Notes: generated from the letters alone by a model not told the origin. 64,000 nt of DNA from Candidatus Agathobaculum pullistercoris (GCA_019114345.1 DXFS01000101.1:1-64000); one strand, 5' to 3'; positions 1 to 10,401 are shown, counted from the first letter of the stretch. Numbers and translations: made by a program.

Positions 1-64
1 CCGGGTATAACCTTAAAACAACTTTGTTTTCAAATTATTACACATAAAAATGGAGGAAATGGAC

Positions 65-775
65 ATGGAAAAGAAAGAACAGCTTTACGAAGGCAAGGCC
101 AAGAAGGTATTCGCAACCGACGATCCGAACCTCGTCATCGTCTCCTACAAGGATGACGCGACCGCGTTCAACGGCGAGAAGAAAGGCACCATTGCGGGCA
201 AGGGTGCGATCAATAACGTGATGAGCAACCACATGTTCCAGCTGCTCGAGCAGCAGGGCGTGCCGACCCACTTTGTCGAGCAGCTGTCCGACCGTGAGAC
301 CGTGGTTAAAAAGGTCTCCATCGTGCCGCTCGAGGTCATTGTGCGCAACATTTCCGCCGGCTCCTTTGCCAAGCGCTACGGCGTGAAGGAAGGCATCGTG
401 TTCGACGAGCCGACCTTCGAGCTGTCCTACAAGAACGACGACCTCGGCGACCCGCTGATGAACGATTACCACGCGATCGCGCTGAAGCTCGCCACCCGCG
501 AGGAAATCGAGCTGATCAAGTCCATGACCTTCAAAATCAATGAGGTGATGAAGCAGTATTTCGATACGCTGAACGTCACCCTCGTCGATTTCAAGCTCGA
601 GTTCGGAAAAACCGCGGACGGCACGATCGTGCTCGCGGACGAGATCAGCCCGGACACCTGCCGCCTGTGGGACAAGACCACCGGCGAAAAGCTGGACAAG
701 GACCGCTTCCGCCGCGACATGGGCGGCGTCGAAGAGGCGTATCAGGAAATCATGAAGCGCGTCATGAGCAAGTAA
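65..775 (+). CDS. purC: Phosphoribosylaminoimidazole-succinocarboxamide synthase (SAICAR synthetase)
   Basis: [44 protein letters not shown] is typical PurC; GGAGG at 52-56 favours ATG 65 over 50. Confidence 0.97.
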   Translation: MEKKEQLYEGKAKKVFATDDPNLVIVSYKDDATAFNGEKKGTIAGKGAINNVMSNHMFQLLEQQGVPTHFVEQLSDRETVVKKVSIVPLEVIVRNISAGSFAKRYGVKEGIVFDEPTFELSYKNDDLGDPLMNDYHAIALKLATREEIELIKSMTFKINEVMKQYFDTLNVTLVDFKLEFGKTADGTIVLADEISPDTCRLWDKTTGEKLDKDRFRRDMGGVEEAYQEIMKRVMSK

Positions 776-809
776 GCGCATTATCCCCCGGAACAAGCAA
801 AGGCAAAGC

Positions 810-2273
810 ATGAAATATCGTATCCTAAAGCATAGCAAGGCCCCGTATGACAAAGTGCATGAGGAGTGCGGCGTGTTCGGTATCGCCGCGCCGCCGGGAA
901 AGCAGATCTCGGCCGCGCATGAGGCGTATGTCGCGCTGTTCGCGCTCCAGCACCGCGGGCAGGAGGCGGCGGGCATCGCAGTCAACAACCGCGGTGTCAT
1001 CCGCTGCCATAAGGACGTCGGTCTGGTCAGTCATGTGTTCAATCAGGAGATCCTGGACTCCATGCCCGGCTCGATGGCGATCGGGCATGTCCGCTATTCG
1101 ACCACCGGCAACCAGTCGCGTGAAAACGCGCAGCCGATCTCGATCACGCACGTCAAGGGCAACCTTGCCGTGGCGCACAACGGCAACCTGGTCAACGCCG
1201 GCGAGCTGCGCCGCAAGATCGAGCTCAGCGGCGGCATTTTCCGCTCGTCCAATGATACCGAGGTGCTGGTCTACACCATTGTCAACGAGCGCTTAAAGTG
1301 CGGTTCAATCGAGCAGGCAGTGGTGAATACTATGGGCGTGATCGAGGGAGCGTATTCGCTCGTGGTAATGTCCCCGCGCAAGCTGATCGCCGCGCGCGAC
1401 CCACACGGCTTCCGCCCGCTCTGCATCGGCAGGCTGGACGACAGCTATGTGTTCGCCTCCGAGACCTGCGCGCTCGACGCGCTCGGTGCGGAATTTATCC
1501 GCGACGTCGAGCCGGGCGAGGTCTGCGTGGTCGAGAACGGCGAGCTGCGCTCGATGCACTGCGGCGTGCAGTGCAAGACCTCGGCGTGCGTATTTGAGTA
1601 TATCTATTTCGCCCGCCCGGACTCGGTGATCGACGGCGCGAGCGTCGAGCTCGCCCGGCAGGAGGCGGGCAAGTACCTGTCCATTGAGCACCCGGTGGGA
1701 GCGGATGTGGTCATCGGCGTGCCGGACTCCGGCATCCCCGCCGCGATCGGCTACGCCAAGTTCTCCGGCATCCCCTACGGCGTGGGCCTGATCAAAAACC
1801 GCTATATCGCCCGCACGTTCATCCAGCCCGGGCAGGACAAGCGCGAACGCTCGGTGCGCTTAAAGCTCAACGCGCTGCGCACCGCGGTCGAGGGCAAGCG
1901 CGTGATCATGGTGGACGACTCGATCGTCCGCGGCACGACCTGCGCGCGGCTGGTTAAGCTGCTGCGCGACGCAGGCGCGGCAGAGGTGCACATGCGCATT
2001 TCCGCGCCGCCCTTCCGCCATCCCTGCTTTTTCGGCACGGACATCCCCGAGCGCAGCCAGCTGCTCGCGCACGGCCGCACGGTCGAGGAGATGCGCGAGA
2101 TCATCGGCGTGGACAGTCTCGGATTTTTGTCGCTTGAGGCGGCGCGCAAGATCGCCGTGGGCTGTAAGCTGGGCTTTTGCGACGCCTGTTTCTCGGGTAA
2201 TTATCCGATTCCCGTTCCTGAACAGGCAGAGAAGAATATGTTTGAAAATGAGATCCCGCTCCCCACAGAATAA
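810..2273 (+). CDS. purF: Amidophosphoribosyltransferase
   Basis: EECGVFGIAAP Ntn-hydrolase N-terminus with Cys, HRGQEAAGI, PRPP motif VMVDDSIVRGTT. Confidence 0.97.
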   Translation: MKYRILKHSKAPYDKVHEECGVFGIAAPPGKQISAAHEAYVALFALQHRGQEAAGIAVNNRGVIRCHKDVGLVSHVFNQEILDSMPGSMAIGHVRYSTTGNQSRENAQPISITHVKGNLAVAHNGNLVNAGELRRKIELSGGIFRSSNDTEVLVYTIVNERLKCGSIEQAVVNTMGVIEGAYSLVVMSPRKLIAARDPHGFRPLCIGRLDDSYVFASETCALDALGAEFIRDVEPGEVCVVENGELRSMHCGVQCKTSACVFEYIYFARPDSVIDGASVELARQEAGKYLSIEHPVGADVVIGVPDSGIPAAIGYAKFSGIPYGVGLIKNRYIARTFIQPGQDKRERSVRLKLNALRTAVEGKRVIMVDDSIVRGTTCARLVKLLRDAGAAEVHMRISAPPFRHPCFFGTDIPERSQLLAHGRTVEEMREIIGVDSLGFLSLEAARKIAVGCKLGFCDACFSGNYPIPVPEQAEKNMFENEIPLPTE

Positions 2274-2303
2274 GGGACCGGCGGGCACAGGAGAGGAGTA
2301 TTT

Positions 2304-3725
2304 ATGGGCGGATTTTTCGGAGCCGTCTCCAAGCAGGACTGTGTACTGGATATTTTCTTCGGTGTGGATTATCATTCGCACCTGGGCACACGCCGCGGCG
2401 GTATGATCTTGTACGATCAGGAGCGCGGCTTCCAGCGCCAGATCCACAATATTGAGAACACCCCGTTCCGTACCAAGTTTGAAAAAGACCTGGCGGACTT
2501 TTCCGGCTGCAGCGGCATCGGCTGCATCAGCGACACTGATCCGCAGCCGCTGCTCGTGCGCTCACATCTCGGGCTGTACGCGCTGACCACGGTCGGCATC
2601 ATCAACAACGCTGAGGAGCTGGTCTCCCGCTATTTTTCCGACCACGGCCACCAGTTCATGGCCATGAGCTCGGGCAAGGTCAACTCAACCGAGCTTGCCG
2701 CAGCGCTCATCAACCAGAAGGACGACATCGTTTCCGGTATCCTGCACGCGCAGGAGCTGATTGACGGCTCGCTGACCGTGCTCGTACTGACGCCGGACGG
2801 CATCATCGCTGCGCGCGACCGGCTCGGCCGCCTGCCCGTGCTGATCGGACAGAACGAAGACGGCTGCTGCGTATCGTTCGAGTCGTTTGCATACCACAAG
2901 CTTGGCTACGCGGACGCTTACGAACTTGGCCCGCAGGAAATCGTCAAAGTCACGGCAGATGGTTTTGAGACCCTGTCTCCCGCAGGCAAAGAAATGCGTA
3001 TCTGTTCGTTCCTCTGGACGTATTACGGCTATCCGAACTCGAATTACGAGGGCGTCAATGTTGAGGTCATGCGTTACCGCAACGGCGAGATCATGGCGCG
3101 GGATGATAAAAAACGCGGCCTTGCGCAGGATGTGGACTATGTCGCAGGTGTGCCGGACTCCGGCCTGCCGCACGCGATCGGCTACGCCAACGAATGCGGC
3201 AAGCCGTTCGCGCGCCCGTTCGTCAAGTATACGCCGACCTGGCCGCGCTCGTTCATGCCGGCCAACCAGAAGATCCGCAACCAGGTCGCCAAGATGAAGC
3301 AGATCCCGGTACCCGAGCTGATCGAGGGAAAAAAGCTGCTGTTCGTGGATGACTCGATCGTCCGCGGCACGCAGCTGCGCGAAACGGTCGAATTCCTGTA
3401 TGAATCCGGCGCAAAGGAAGTGCACATGCGCTCGGCCTGCCCGCCGATCATGTATGGCTGCAAATACCTGAACTTCTCCTCCTCGAATTCCGAGATGGAG
3501 CTGCTCGCCCGCCGCACCGTGCAGGAACTCGAGGGCGATGAGGGGCAGAAGCACCTGGAGGAATATGCGGATGCCAACACCGAGCGCGGCCAGTGCATGC
3601 TGAAGTCCATCTGCGAAAAGTTTGGTTTCAGCTCGCTGGGCTACCAGTCGCTTGACGGCCTGCTGGAGGCCATCGGGCTGGACCGCGACAAAGTCTGCAC
3701 CTACTGCTGGAACGGCAAGGAATAA
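2304..3725 (+). CDS. PurF-like amidophosphoribosyltransferase paralogue lacking the N-terminal nucleophile Cys
   Basis: PurF-like along its length with PRPP motif LLFVDDSIVRGTQ and PDSGLPHAIGYA, but N-terminus MGGFFGAVS where PurF has (M)CGVFG. Confidence 0.85.
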   Translation: MGGFFGAVSKQDCVLDIFFGVDYHSHLGTRRGGMILYDQERGFQRQIHNIENTPFRTKFEKDLADFSGCSGIGCISDTDPQPLLVRSHLGLYALTTVGIINNAEELVSRYFSDHGHQFMAMSSGKVNSTELAAALINQKDDIVSGILHAQELIDGSLTVLVLTPDGIIAARDRLGRLPVLIGQNEDGCCVSFESFAYHKLGYADAYELGPQEIVKVTADGFETLSPAGKEMRICSFLWTYYGYPNSNYEGVNVEVMRYRNGEIMARDDKKRGLAQDVDYVAGVPDSGLPHAIGYANECGKPFARPFVKYTPTWPRSFMPANQKIRNQVAKMKQIPVPELIEGKKLLFVDDSIVRGTQLRETVEFLYESGAKEVHMRSACPPIMYGCKYLNFSSSNSEMELLARRTVQELEGDEGQKHLEEYADANTERGQCMLKSICEKFGFSSLGYQSLDGLLEAIGLDRDKVCTYCWNGKE

Positions 3726-3761
3726 GCCGTTCGCCACAATAAACGACGAAGGAGTTTTAAT

Positions 3762-4799
3762 ATGAGTGAAAGCCGTTCTGAAAGCTACAAGGCTGCCGGC
3801 GTAGACGTAACCGCCGGTTACGAAGCGGTCAAGCTGATGAAACCGATGGTGGAATCCACTTTCACAAGGGGCGTAATGGGCACGCTCGGCGGCTTCGGCG
3901 GGCTGTTCCGCCCGGATTTCAAGGGTATGGCCGATCCCATCCTGGTTTCGGGTACGGACGGCGTGGGCACCAAGCTCAAGCTGGCCTTCCTGATGGACAA
4001 GCACGACACGGTTGGCATCGACTGCGTTGCCATGTGCGTCAATGACATTGCGTGCTGCGGCGCGCAGCCGCTGTTCTTCCTGGACTATATCGCGGTCGGC
4101 AAGAACCACCCGGCGAAGATCGCGCAGATGGTCTCCGGCATTGCGGAGGGCTGCCGTCAGGCGGGCTGCGCACTGATCGGCGGCGAGACCGCCGAGATGC
4201 CCGGCTTCTATCCGGAGAATGAGTATGATATGGCAGGCTTCTCGGTCGGCATGGTCGACAAGGACAAAATGATTGACGGGACCACTATCAGGCCGGGCGA
4301 CGCGCTGATCGGCGTCGCCTCCTCGGGCGTGCATTCCAACGGTTATTCGCTCGTGCGCAAGACGCTCGGCATCAACGAAAAGTCTGTGCGCCGCTACATT
4401 GATGAGTTCGGCAAGACGCTGGGCGAGGAGCTGCTTACCCCGACCAAGATCTACGTCAAGACCATCCAGTCGCTGATGGGCAAGGTGGACGTCAAGGGCA
4501 TCAGCCACATCACGGGCGGCGGCTTCTATGAAAACGTGCCGCGCATGCTGCCGGACGGTATCTGCGCAAAGATCGAAAAGAAAGCCATGCCGGTCCCGCC
4601 GGTATTTGACCTGATCGCCAAGACCGGCAAGATCCCGGAGCGTGATATGTACAATACCTTCAATATGGGCGCGGGCCTGGTGCTCGCGGTCGCGGCGGAG
4701 GATGCCTCCCGCGCGGTTGCGGCGATCTCGGCTGCGGGAGAAAAGGCCTACGTCATCGGCGAGTGCGTTGCGGCGGAAAAGGGCGTCGAACTCGTCTAA
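3762..4799 (+). CDS. purM: Phosphoribosylformylglycinamidine cyclo-ligase
   Basis: [44 protein letters not shown]. Confidence 0.97.
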   Translation: MSESRSESYKAAGVDVTAGYEAVKLMKPMVESTFTRGVMGTLGGFGGLFRPDFKGMADPILVSGTDGVGTKLKLAFLMDKHDTVGIDCVAMCVNDIACCGAQPLFFLDYIAVGKNHPAKIAQMVSGIAEGCRQAGCALIGGETAEMPGFYPENEYDMAGFSVGMVDKDKMIDGTTIRPGDALIGVASSGVHSNGYSLVRKTLGINEKSVRRYIDEFGKTLGEELLTPTKIYVKTIQSLMGKVDVKGISHITGGGFYENVPRMLPDGICAKIEKKAMPVPPVFDLIAKTGKIPERDMYNTFNMGAGLVLAVAAEDASRAVAAISAAGEKAYVIGECVAAEKGVELV

Positions 4800-4926
4800 T
4801 CCCAGCAGAGAATGTGTGACGGTAACTGGGGAATGAACTTTTTCACGGCGGATCTCCTTCGGATGTCCTGTGGGGATTCATTTTCCATTTTCCATTCTCA
4901 ATTTTATTTTTCGGAGAAAAATAATC

Positions 4927-5559
4927 ATGATTAACATCGCAGTTTTGGTTTCAGGCGGCGGCACGAACCTGCAGGCGCTGATCGACGCGCAGCAGGCAGG
5001 AAAGATCGAAAACGGGCGCATCGCGCTGGTCGTTTCGTCCAATCCGAACGCCTATGCGCTTGAGCGCGCCGCGAAAGCGGATATCCCCACGGCCGTGCTG
5101 CGGCGGAAGGATTTCGGTACCGCAGACAGCTACGCAGGCGCGCTGGATACGCTGCTGCGCGAAAAGGGCATCGGCCTTATCGTGCTCGCAGGGTTCATGA
5201 CTGTGCTGCCGGACAGCTTCTGCCGCCTGTATGAGAACCGCATCATCAACGTACATCCGTCGCTCATCCCCTCATTCTGCGGGGAAGGGTACTACGGCCT
5301 GCGCGTGCATGAGGCCGCCCTTGCCAAAGGGGTGAAGGTGACCGGCGCAACCGTGCATTTCGTCTCTGAAGTGGTAGACGGAGGCGCGATCATCGCGCAG
5401 AAATCGGTTGAAGTGGAGGAGGACGACACACCCGAGGTTTTGCAGCGCCGCGTGATGGAGCAGGCGGAGTGGATCCTGCTGCCGCAGGCCGTGTCCGACT
5501 TCTGCGCGGGGCGGCTCACCGTACGCGGGGCATGGGTCGCAAGGAAAGAAAAGGAGTGA
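4927..5559 (+). CDS. purN: Phosphoribosylglycinamide formyltransferase
   Basis: MINIAVLVSGGGTNLQALIDA and INVHPSLIPSFCGEGYYGLRVHEA. Confidence 0.96.
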   Translation: MINIAVLVSGGGTNLQALIDAQQAGKIENGRIALVVSSNPNAYALERAAKADIPTAVLRRKDFGTADSYAGALDTLLREKGIGLIVLAGFMTVLPDSFCRLYENRIINVHPSLIPSFCGEGYYGLRVHEAALAKGVKVTGATVHFVSEVVDGGAIIAQKSVEVEEDDTPEVLQRRVMEQAEWILLPQAVSDFCAGRLTVRGAWVARKEKE

Positions 5560-5566
5560 CAGCAGT

Positions 5567-6292
5567 ATGAGCAAAAATGTGTTCGATATCAGCAATGAAC
5601 TGATGAGTAATGCGTATCCGGGCCGCGGCATTATTTTCGGCCGCACACTGGATAACAAGCAGAACGTGGTCGCCTATTTCATCATGGGCCGCTCGGAGAA
5701 CAGCCGCAACCGCATCTTTGTCGAGACAGAAGACGGCATCCGCACCCAGGCTTACGACCCTTCCAAGATGACCGACCCATCGCTCATCATCTACCATCCG
5801 GTGCGCCAGTGCGGCGGCAAGCTGGTTGTCACCAACGGCGACCAGACCGACACGATCTGCGAGTACCTGCGCGAGGGCAAGAGCTATATCGACGCCCTGC
5901 GCACCCGCCAGTTCGAGCCGGACGCGCCGAACTACACCTCGCGCATTTCGGGCGTTATCAATGAGGACGGCTCGTATTCCCTGTCCATCCTCAAGAACTT
6001 CACCTCGGACCGCACCTCGAACAAGCGCTTTTTCTACGAGTACGACAAGCCGGTGCCGGGCCTTGGCCATTTTATCCACACTTATCAGTGCGACGGCGAC
6101 CCGCTCCCGCCCTTCCGCGGCGAGCCCAAGTGCATCCGCATCGAAAAGCCGATCAAGCAGTTCACCGAGATGCTGTGGACCAGCATGAACGAGCAGAACA
6201 AGGTCGCGCTGTTTGTGCGCTATATCGACCTCGCGACCGGCGCGTACTGGCAGGAAATCCGCAACAAACATGAGGAGGGCAAGAACGCATGA
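5567..6292 (+). CDS. IMP cyclohydrolase, PurO-like family
   Basis: NAYPGRGIIFGRTLDNKQNVVAYFIMGRSENSRNRIF resembles the PurO-type IMP cyclohydrolase family; sits directly before the AICAR formyltransferase. Confidence 0.8.
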   Translation: MSKNVFDISNELMSNAYPGRGIIFGRTLDNKQNVVAYFIMGRSENSRNRIFVETEDGIRTQAYDPSKMTDPSLIIYHPVRQCGGKLVVTNGDQTDTICEYLREGKSYIDALRTRQFEPDAPNYTSRISGVINEDGSYSLSILKNFTSDRTSNKRFFYEYDKPVPGLGHFIHTYQCDGDPLPPFRGEPKCIRIEKPIKQFTEMLWTSMNEQNKVALFVRYIDLATGAYWQEIRNKHEEGKNA

Positions 6293-7464
6293 AAGAACTC
6301 GCACTCAAATACGGCTGCAACCCCAACCAGAAGCCCGCGCGCATCTTTATGACCGAGGGCGAGCTGCCGATCGAGGTTTTGAACGGCAAGCCGGGCTATA
6401 TCAATTTCTGCGACGCGTTTAACTCCTGGCAGCTGGTGAAGGCGCTCAAAAAGGCGACCGGCATGCCGGCCGCTGCGTCCTTCAAGCATGTGTCCCCGGC
6501 GGGCGCAGCGCTTGGAAAGCCGCTGACTGACATCGAGAAGCAGATGTACTTCGTCGAAGCTGGCCATGAGCTGTCCCCGATCGCGTGCGCCTACATCCGC
6601 GCACGCGGCGCGGACCGCCTGTGTTCCTACGGCGACTGGGCGGCGCTCTCCGACGTGTGCGACGCGGACACCGCAAGTTACCTTGCGCATGAGGTGTCGG
6701 ACGGCATCATCGCCCCGGGCTATACGGACGAGGCGCTCGCCATCCTCAAGACCAAGCGCAAAGGCGGCTACAACGTCGTCAAGATCGACCCGGACTATGT
6801 GCCGAAGCCGATCGAGCAGCGCGACATCTTCGGCATCCGCTTCGAGCAGGGCTACAACGACTATGAGATCAATGAGAGCCTGCTGAACAACATCGTCACT
6901 GACAACAAGGAGCTGCCGGAGTCGGCCAAGCACGACATGATCCTGTCGCTCATCACGCTCAAGTACACGCAGTCCAACTCGGTCTGCTACGTTAAGGACG
7001 GCATGACCATCGGCGTGGGCGCGGGCCAGCAGAGCCGCATCCACTGCACGCGTCTGGCGGGCAACAAGGCGGACAACTGGTTCCTGCGCCAGCACCCCAA
7101 GGTGCTCGGCCTGCAGTTTGTCGACGGCATCCGCCGTCCCGACCGCGACAATGCGATCGATGTGTATATCTCGGACGAATACGAGGACGTGCTCGTGGAC
7201 GGCGTGTGGCAGAACACCTTCAAGGTCAAGCCCGAGGTGCTGACTGCGGAGGAGAAAAAGGCGTGGATCGCGCAGAACACCGGCGTGACCGTGGGCTCGG
7301 ATGCGTTCTTCCCGTTCGGTGACAACGTCGAACGCGCGCGCAAATCGGGCGTACAGTATATCGTGCAGCCGGGCGGCTCGATCCGCGACGACAATGTCAT
7401 CGAGACCGCGAACAAGTACGGCATCGTGATGGCGTTTACCGGCATGCGCCTGTTCCACCATTGA
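6289..7464 (+). CDS. Phosphoribosylaminoimidazolecarboxamide (AICAR) formyltransferase, stand-alone
   Basis: ELALKYGCNPNQKPARIF, ASFKHVSPAGAALG, SNSVCYVKDGMTIGVGAGQQSRIHC; no N-terminal MGS-like cyclohydrolase domain. Confidence 0.9.
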   Translation: MKELALKYGCNPNQKPARIFMTEGELPIEVLNGKPGYINFCDAFNSWQLVKALKKATGMPAAASFKHVSPAGAALGKPLTDIEKQMYFVEAGHELSPIACAYIRARGADRLCSYGDWAALSDVCDADTASYLAHEVSDGIIAPGYTDEALAILKTKRKGGYNVVKIDPDYVPKPIEQRDIFGIRFEQGYNDYEINESLLNNIVTDNKELPESAKHDMILSLITLKYTQSNSVCYVKDGMTIGVGAGQQSRIHCTRLAGNKADNWFLRQHPKVLGLQFVDGIRRPDRDNAIDVYISDEYEDVLVDGVWQNTFKVKPEVLTAEEKKAWIAQNTGVTVGSDAFFPFGDNVERARKSGVQYIVQPGGSIRDDNVIETANKYGIVMAFTGMRLFHH

Positions 7465-8045
7465 TGCTGCGCCCCAATGCCGCCTCTGCGGCGAACTGGA
7501 CGCTGATCGCGCTTGCCGTCCAGCTGGCCGCCGGACTGTGTATGGCTCCGCTCGGACGCATGGGCGGTTTTGCGCTTCTGCTTTTATGCTGGCTGATGAG
7601 CGGTTATGCCGCACTGCGGCTGCGGTGCCTGGCTGCGTTGGGCGCTGCGGCCGCGGGTGCGGTGCTTGCTGTGCTGTCCATGGCAGGCATATCCGGCTGG
7701 ATGGTCAATATCGTGTCCAACCTGCTGTTCCTGCTGTATTATCTGCCGCTGCAAAACGCATTTGACCGCAAGCTTGCCGCGGCGGACGTCTCCAAAGGCA
7801 CCCGCATGCTCGGCCGGGTGTGGGCATACGCAACGCTTGCGCAACGCGGGGCATCCATGCTGGGCTTTCTGCCCTATTTCGACGGACAGGATGTGCTGTC
7901 TGCCCAGCAGGGCAGCTATACTACGCTGTTTACCGTCCAACTGACGCTCGAAATGATTGCACTGCTTGCAGCGATCGTCTCCTATGTCTGGATGGTGCGC
8001 TACCTGTGGCGCGTGCGGACGCTGCTGCGCGGGGAGGCGGTGTGA
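7464..8045 (+). CDS. Hypothetical multi-pass membrane protein in the purine operon
   Basis: ATG overlaps the stop of the upstream gene; several hydrophobic segments. Confidence 0.65.
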   Translation: MLRPNAASAANWTLIALAVQLAAGLCMAPLGRMGGFALLLLCWLMSGYAALRLRCLAALGAAAAGAVLAVLSMAGISGWMVNIVSNLLFLLYYLPLQNAFDRKLAAADVSKGTRMLGRVWAYATLAQRGASMLGFLPYFDGQDVLSAQQGSYTTLFTVQLTLEMIALLAAIVSYVWMVRYLWRVRTLLRGEAV

Positions 8046-8047
8046 CC

Positions 8048-8581
8048 ATGTTCAAAAGCTATTATGCATCCATCCTGATCGCGGTCGGCGCAGCGCTGCT
8101 GATCGCTGCACCGGAAAACTGGATGCTTCAGATCGTGGCGTATGCGCTGCTTTCCGGCGGCGCATTGATGCAACAAAGCGCCTCGCGCTGGTATTTCCGT
8201 GCGAGTGTTGCAGCAGACGCGATGATCCTGCTGACCATCCTCGGCGGAACGCCGGTGCTCGGCCCGGGGCTTGTCCATATCATCCTGTCCTATGTGGGCG
8301 ACGCGGTGCAGTGGATCCTGGGCTGCCTGCTGTTCTGTGCGTTCGGCGCGGTAATGCGCGCGGCAGGAAAGAAAGCGGCGCTCGAATGGGTACTGCTTGC
8401 CATGTGGAGCGTGAGCTGTATCCTGCCTATCCTGTCCGCCCTGATGGGCGTGAATGATGTTACCGCACAGCAGGCCGCACAACTCACTACAATCCTGTAT
8501 CCGCTGGGCTGCATTGCGCTGCTGCTGGATGCATTCCGCGCGCAAAAGGAATCTATCCGTTTGGAAGGAGATAACACATGA
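8048..8581 (+). CDS. Hypothetical membrane protein in the purine operon
   Basis: MFKSYYASILIAVGAALLIAAPENWML; in frame with ORF 7820-8581, overlaps purD ATGA. Confidence 0.6.
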   Translation: MFKSYYASILIAVGAALLIAAPENWMLQIVAYALLSGGALMQQSASRWYFRASVAADAMILLTILGGTPVLGPGLVHIILSYVGDAVQWILGCLLFCAFGAVMRAAGKKAALEWVLLAMWSVSCILPILSALMGVNDVTAQQAAQLTTILYPLGCIALLLDAFRAQKESIRLEGDNT

Positions 8582-9828
8582 AGGTTCTCGTGATCGGCGG
8601 TGGCGGCCGTGAACATGCCATCGTCCATACATTGAAAAAAAGCCCCCAAGTAGACCATATCTGGTGCGCGCCGGGCAACGGCGGCATCGCACAGGAGGCT
8701 GAGTGCGTGGACATTAAAGCCACGGACATCGACGGCGTGGTGGCCTTCGCAAAGGAGCACCGGCCCGACCTCGTGATGGTCGCGCCGGACGACCCGCTGG
8801 CGCTCGGCATGGTGGATGCGCTCGAGGACGCGGGGATCCGCGCGTTCGGGCCGCGCAAAAATGCGGCCATCATCGAAGGCTCCAAGTCGTTTGCCAAGGA
8901 GCTGATGAAAAAGTATAACATCCCGACCGCGGCGTATGCGGTGTTCGAGGATTCGGCCAAGGCGATCGAGTACATCAAACAGCAGGGCGCGCCGATCGTC
9001 GTCAAGGCGGACGGCCTCGCGCTCGGCAAGGGCGTCACTGTCGCCATGACCGAAGACGAGGCCATCGCGGCGGTCAAGGACGCGATCGACGGCCATGCCT
9101 TTGGCGGCGCGGGCGCGCGCGTGGTCATCGAGGAGTATCTGACCGGCCCCGAGGTGTCCGTGCTCGCGTTTGTGGACGGCACGCACCTCAAAACCATGCC
9201 CTCGGCGCAGGATCACAAGCGCGCTTACGACCACGACGAGGGTCCGAACACCGGCGGCATGGGTGCGTTCTCGCCCTCGCGCTTTTACACCGAGGACGTG
9301 GCGCAGACCTGCATGGAGACCATCTTTCAGCCCACGGTTGCAGCGATGGCAGCAGAGGGCCGTCCGTTCAAGGGCGTGCTGTACTTCGGCCTGATGCTGA
9401 CCCCCAAGGGCCCGCGCGTGATCGAGTATAACGCCCGCTTTGGCGACCCGGAGACGCAGGCTGTGCTCTCCCGCCTGGAGACCGACCTGTATGACATCTT
9501 TAATGCGGTCATCGACGAAAAGCTGGACGAGATCGAGATCAACTGGGCGGCGGGCGCTGCGTGCTGCGTATGCATGGCGTCCGGCGGTTACCCGAAGGCC
9601 TACGAAAAGGGCAAGGAGATCAGCGGTCTGGACGACGTGACCGACTCGTTCGTGTTCCACGCGGGCACCGCGGTCAAGGACGGCAAATTCGTCACAAGCG
9701 GCGGCCGCGTGCTCGGCGTGACCGCGACTGCGCCGACGCTGGACGAAGCGATCCGCAAGGCATATGCGGACGTGGATAAGATCCACTTCGACAAAGCGCA
9801 TTACCGCACGGATATTGGAGTGAAATAA
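8578..9828 (+). CDS. purD: Phosphoribosylamine--glycine ligase
   Basis: MKVLVIGGGGREHAIVHTLKKSPQV, MGAFSPSRF, EYNARFGDPETQ. Confidence 0.97.
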   Translation: MKVLVIGGGGREHAIVHTLKKSPQVDHIWCAPGNGGIAQEAECVDIKATDIDGVVAFAKEHRPDLVMVAPDDPLALGMVDALEDAGIRAFGPRKNAAIIEGSKSFAKELMKKYNIPTAAYAVFEDSAKAIEYIKQQGAPIVVKADGLALGKGVTVAMTEDEAIAAVKDAIDGHAFGGAGARVVIEEYLTGPEVSVLAFVDGTHLKTMPSAQDHKRAYDHDEGPNTGGMGAFSPSRFYTEDVAQTCMETIFQPTVAAMAAEGRPFKGVLYFGLMLTPKGPRVIEYNARFGDPETQAVLSRLETDLYDIFNAVIDEKLDEIEINWAAGAACCVCMASGGYPKAYEKGKEISGLDDVTDSFVFHAGTAVKDGKFVTSGGRVLGVTATAPTLDEAIRKAYADVDKIHFDKAHYRTDIGVK

Positions 9829-9831
9829 GCA

Positions 9832-10353
9832 ATGAAGGCAGAGAAACAGAATCAGATTTTGGGCTGCATGGCCGATGTGCTCAACCAGAACGGCTTCCGC
9901 GCTGAGGTCATGGCTAAGGAGGGCGCGCCGACGCTGCTGCGCTGCGAAGCCATGCGGCAAGGCAAGATTGCCAAGGACGTTGTGATCGAGTGCTGCTTTA
10001 TCCCGATGCAGCTGCCGGGCGAGGATATGGGGCTTTTGCAGTTCTTTGTGACCCTGTTCCAAGGCGCGCCGGATCTGCACGCGAACCAGCTGCGTCGCGC
10101 CTGTGCTTACTGTAACGACTTCTGCGCGCTCGGAGCGTTCGGCTTTTTTGAGCAGGCAGGCCAGATCTACCTCAAACACAACACGCTGATTGACGGCTCG
10201 CTTGAGCTCGAGAAGAACATTACCTTTGTCGCGGACAACATCTCGGTGCTGCTTGCAGCAGTCAGCCGGTTTATCGACGGCCTCGCACAGGTTGCCTATG
10301 CGGGCATGACGCTCGAAGCAGTCATTGACCAGGAGCTGTTCCCCAAAATGTGA
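9832..10353 (+). CDS. Hypothetical protein, last gene of the purine operon
   Basis: 173-aa ORF directly after purD, followed by an intrinsic terminator. Confidence 0.7.
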   Translation: MKAEKQNQILGCMADVLNQNGFRAEVMAKEGAPTLLRCEAMRQGKIAKDVVIECCFIPMQLPGEDMGLLQFFVTLFQGAPDLHANQLRRACAYCNDFCALGAFGFFEQAGQIYLKHNTLIDGSLELEKNITFVADNISVLLAAVSRFIDGLAQVAYAGMTLEAVIDQELFPKM

Positions 10354-10366
10354 TCCCAATCTACCC

Positions 10367-10401
10367 AAAAAAACTCCCGATGCAGTGCATCGGGAGTTTT
10401 T
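10367..10401. terminator. Bidirectional intrinsic terminator
   Basis: AAAAAACTCCCGATGC-AGT-GCATCGGGAGTTTTT between convergent genes. Confidence 0.9.

Noticed and set aside
2685-4508. 607-aa minus-strand ORF antisense to purF2/purM
   Set aside because: Shadow ORF from GC-rich third-position bias.
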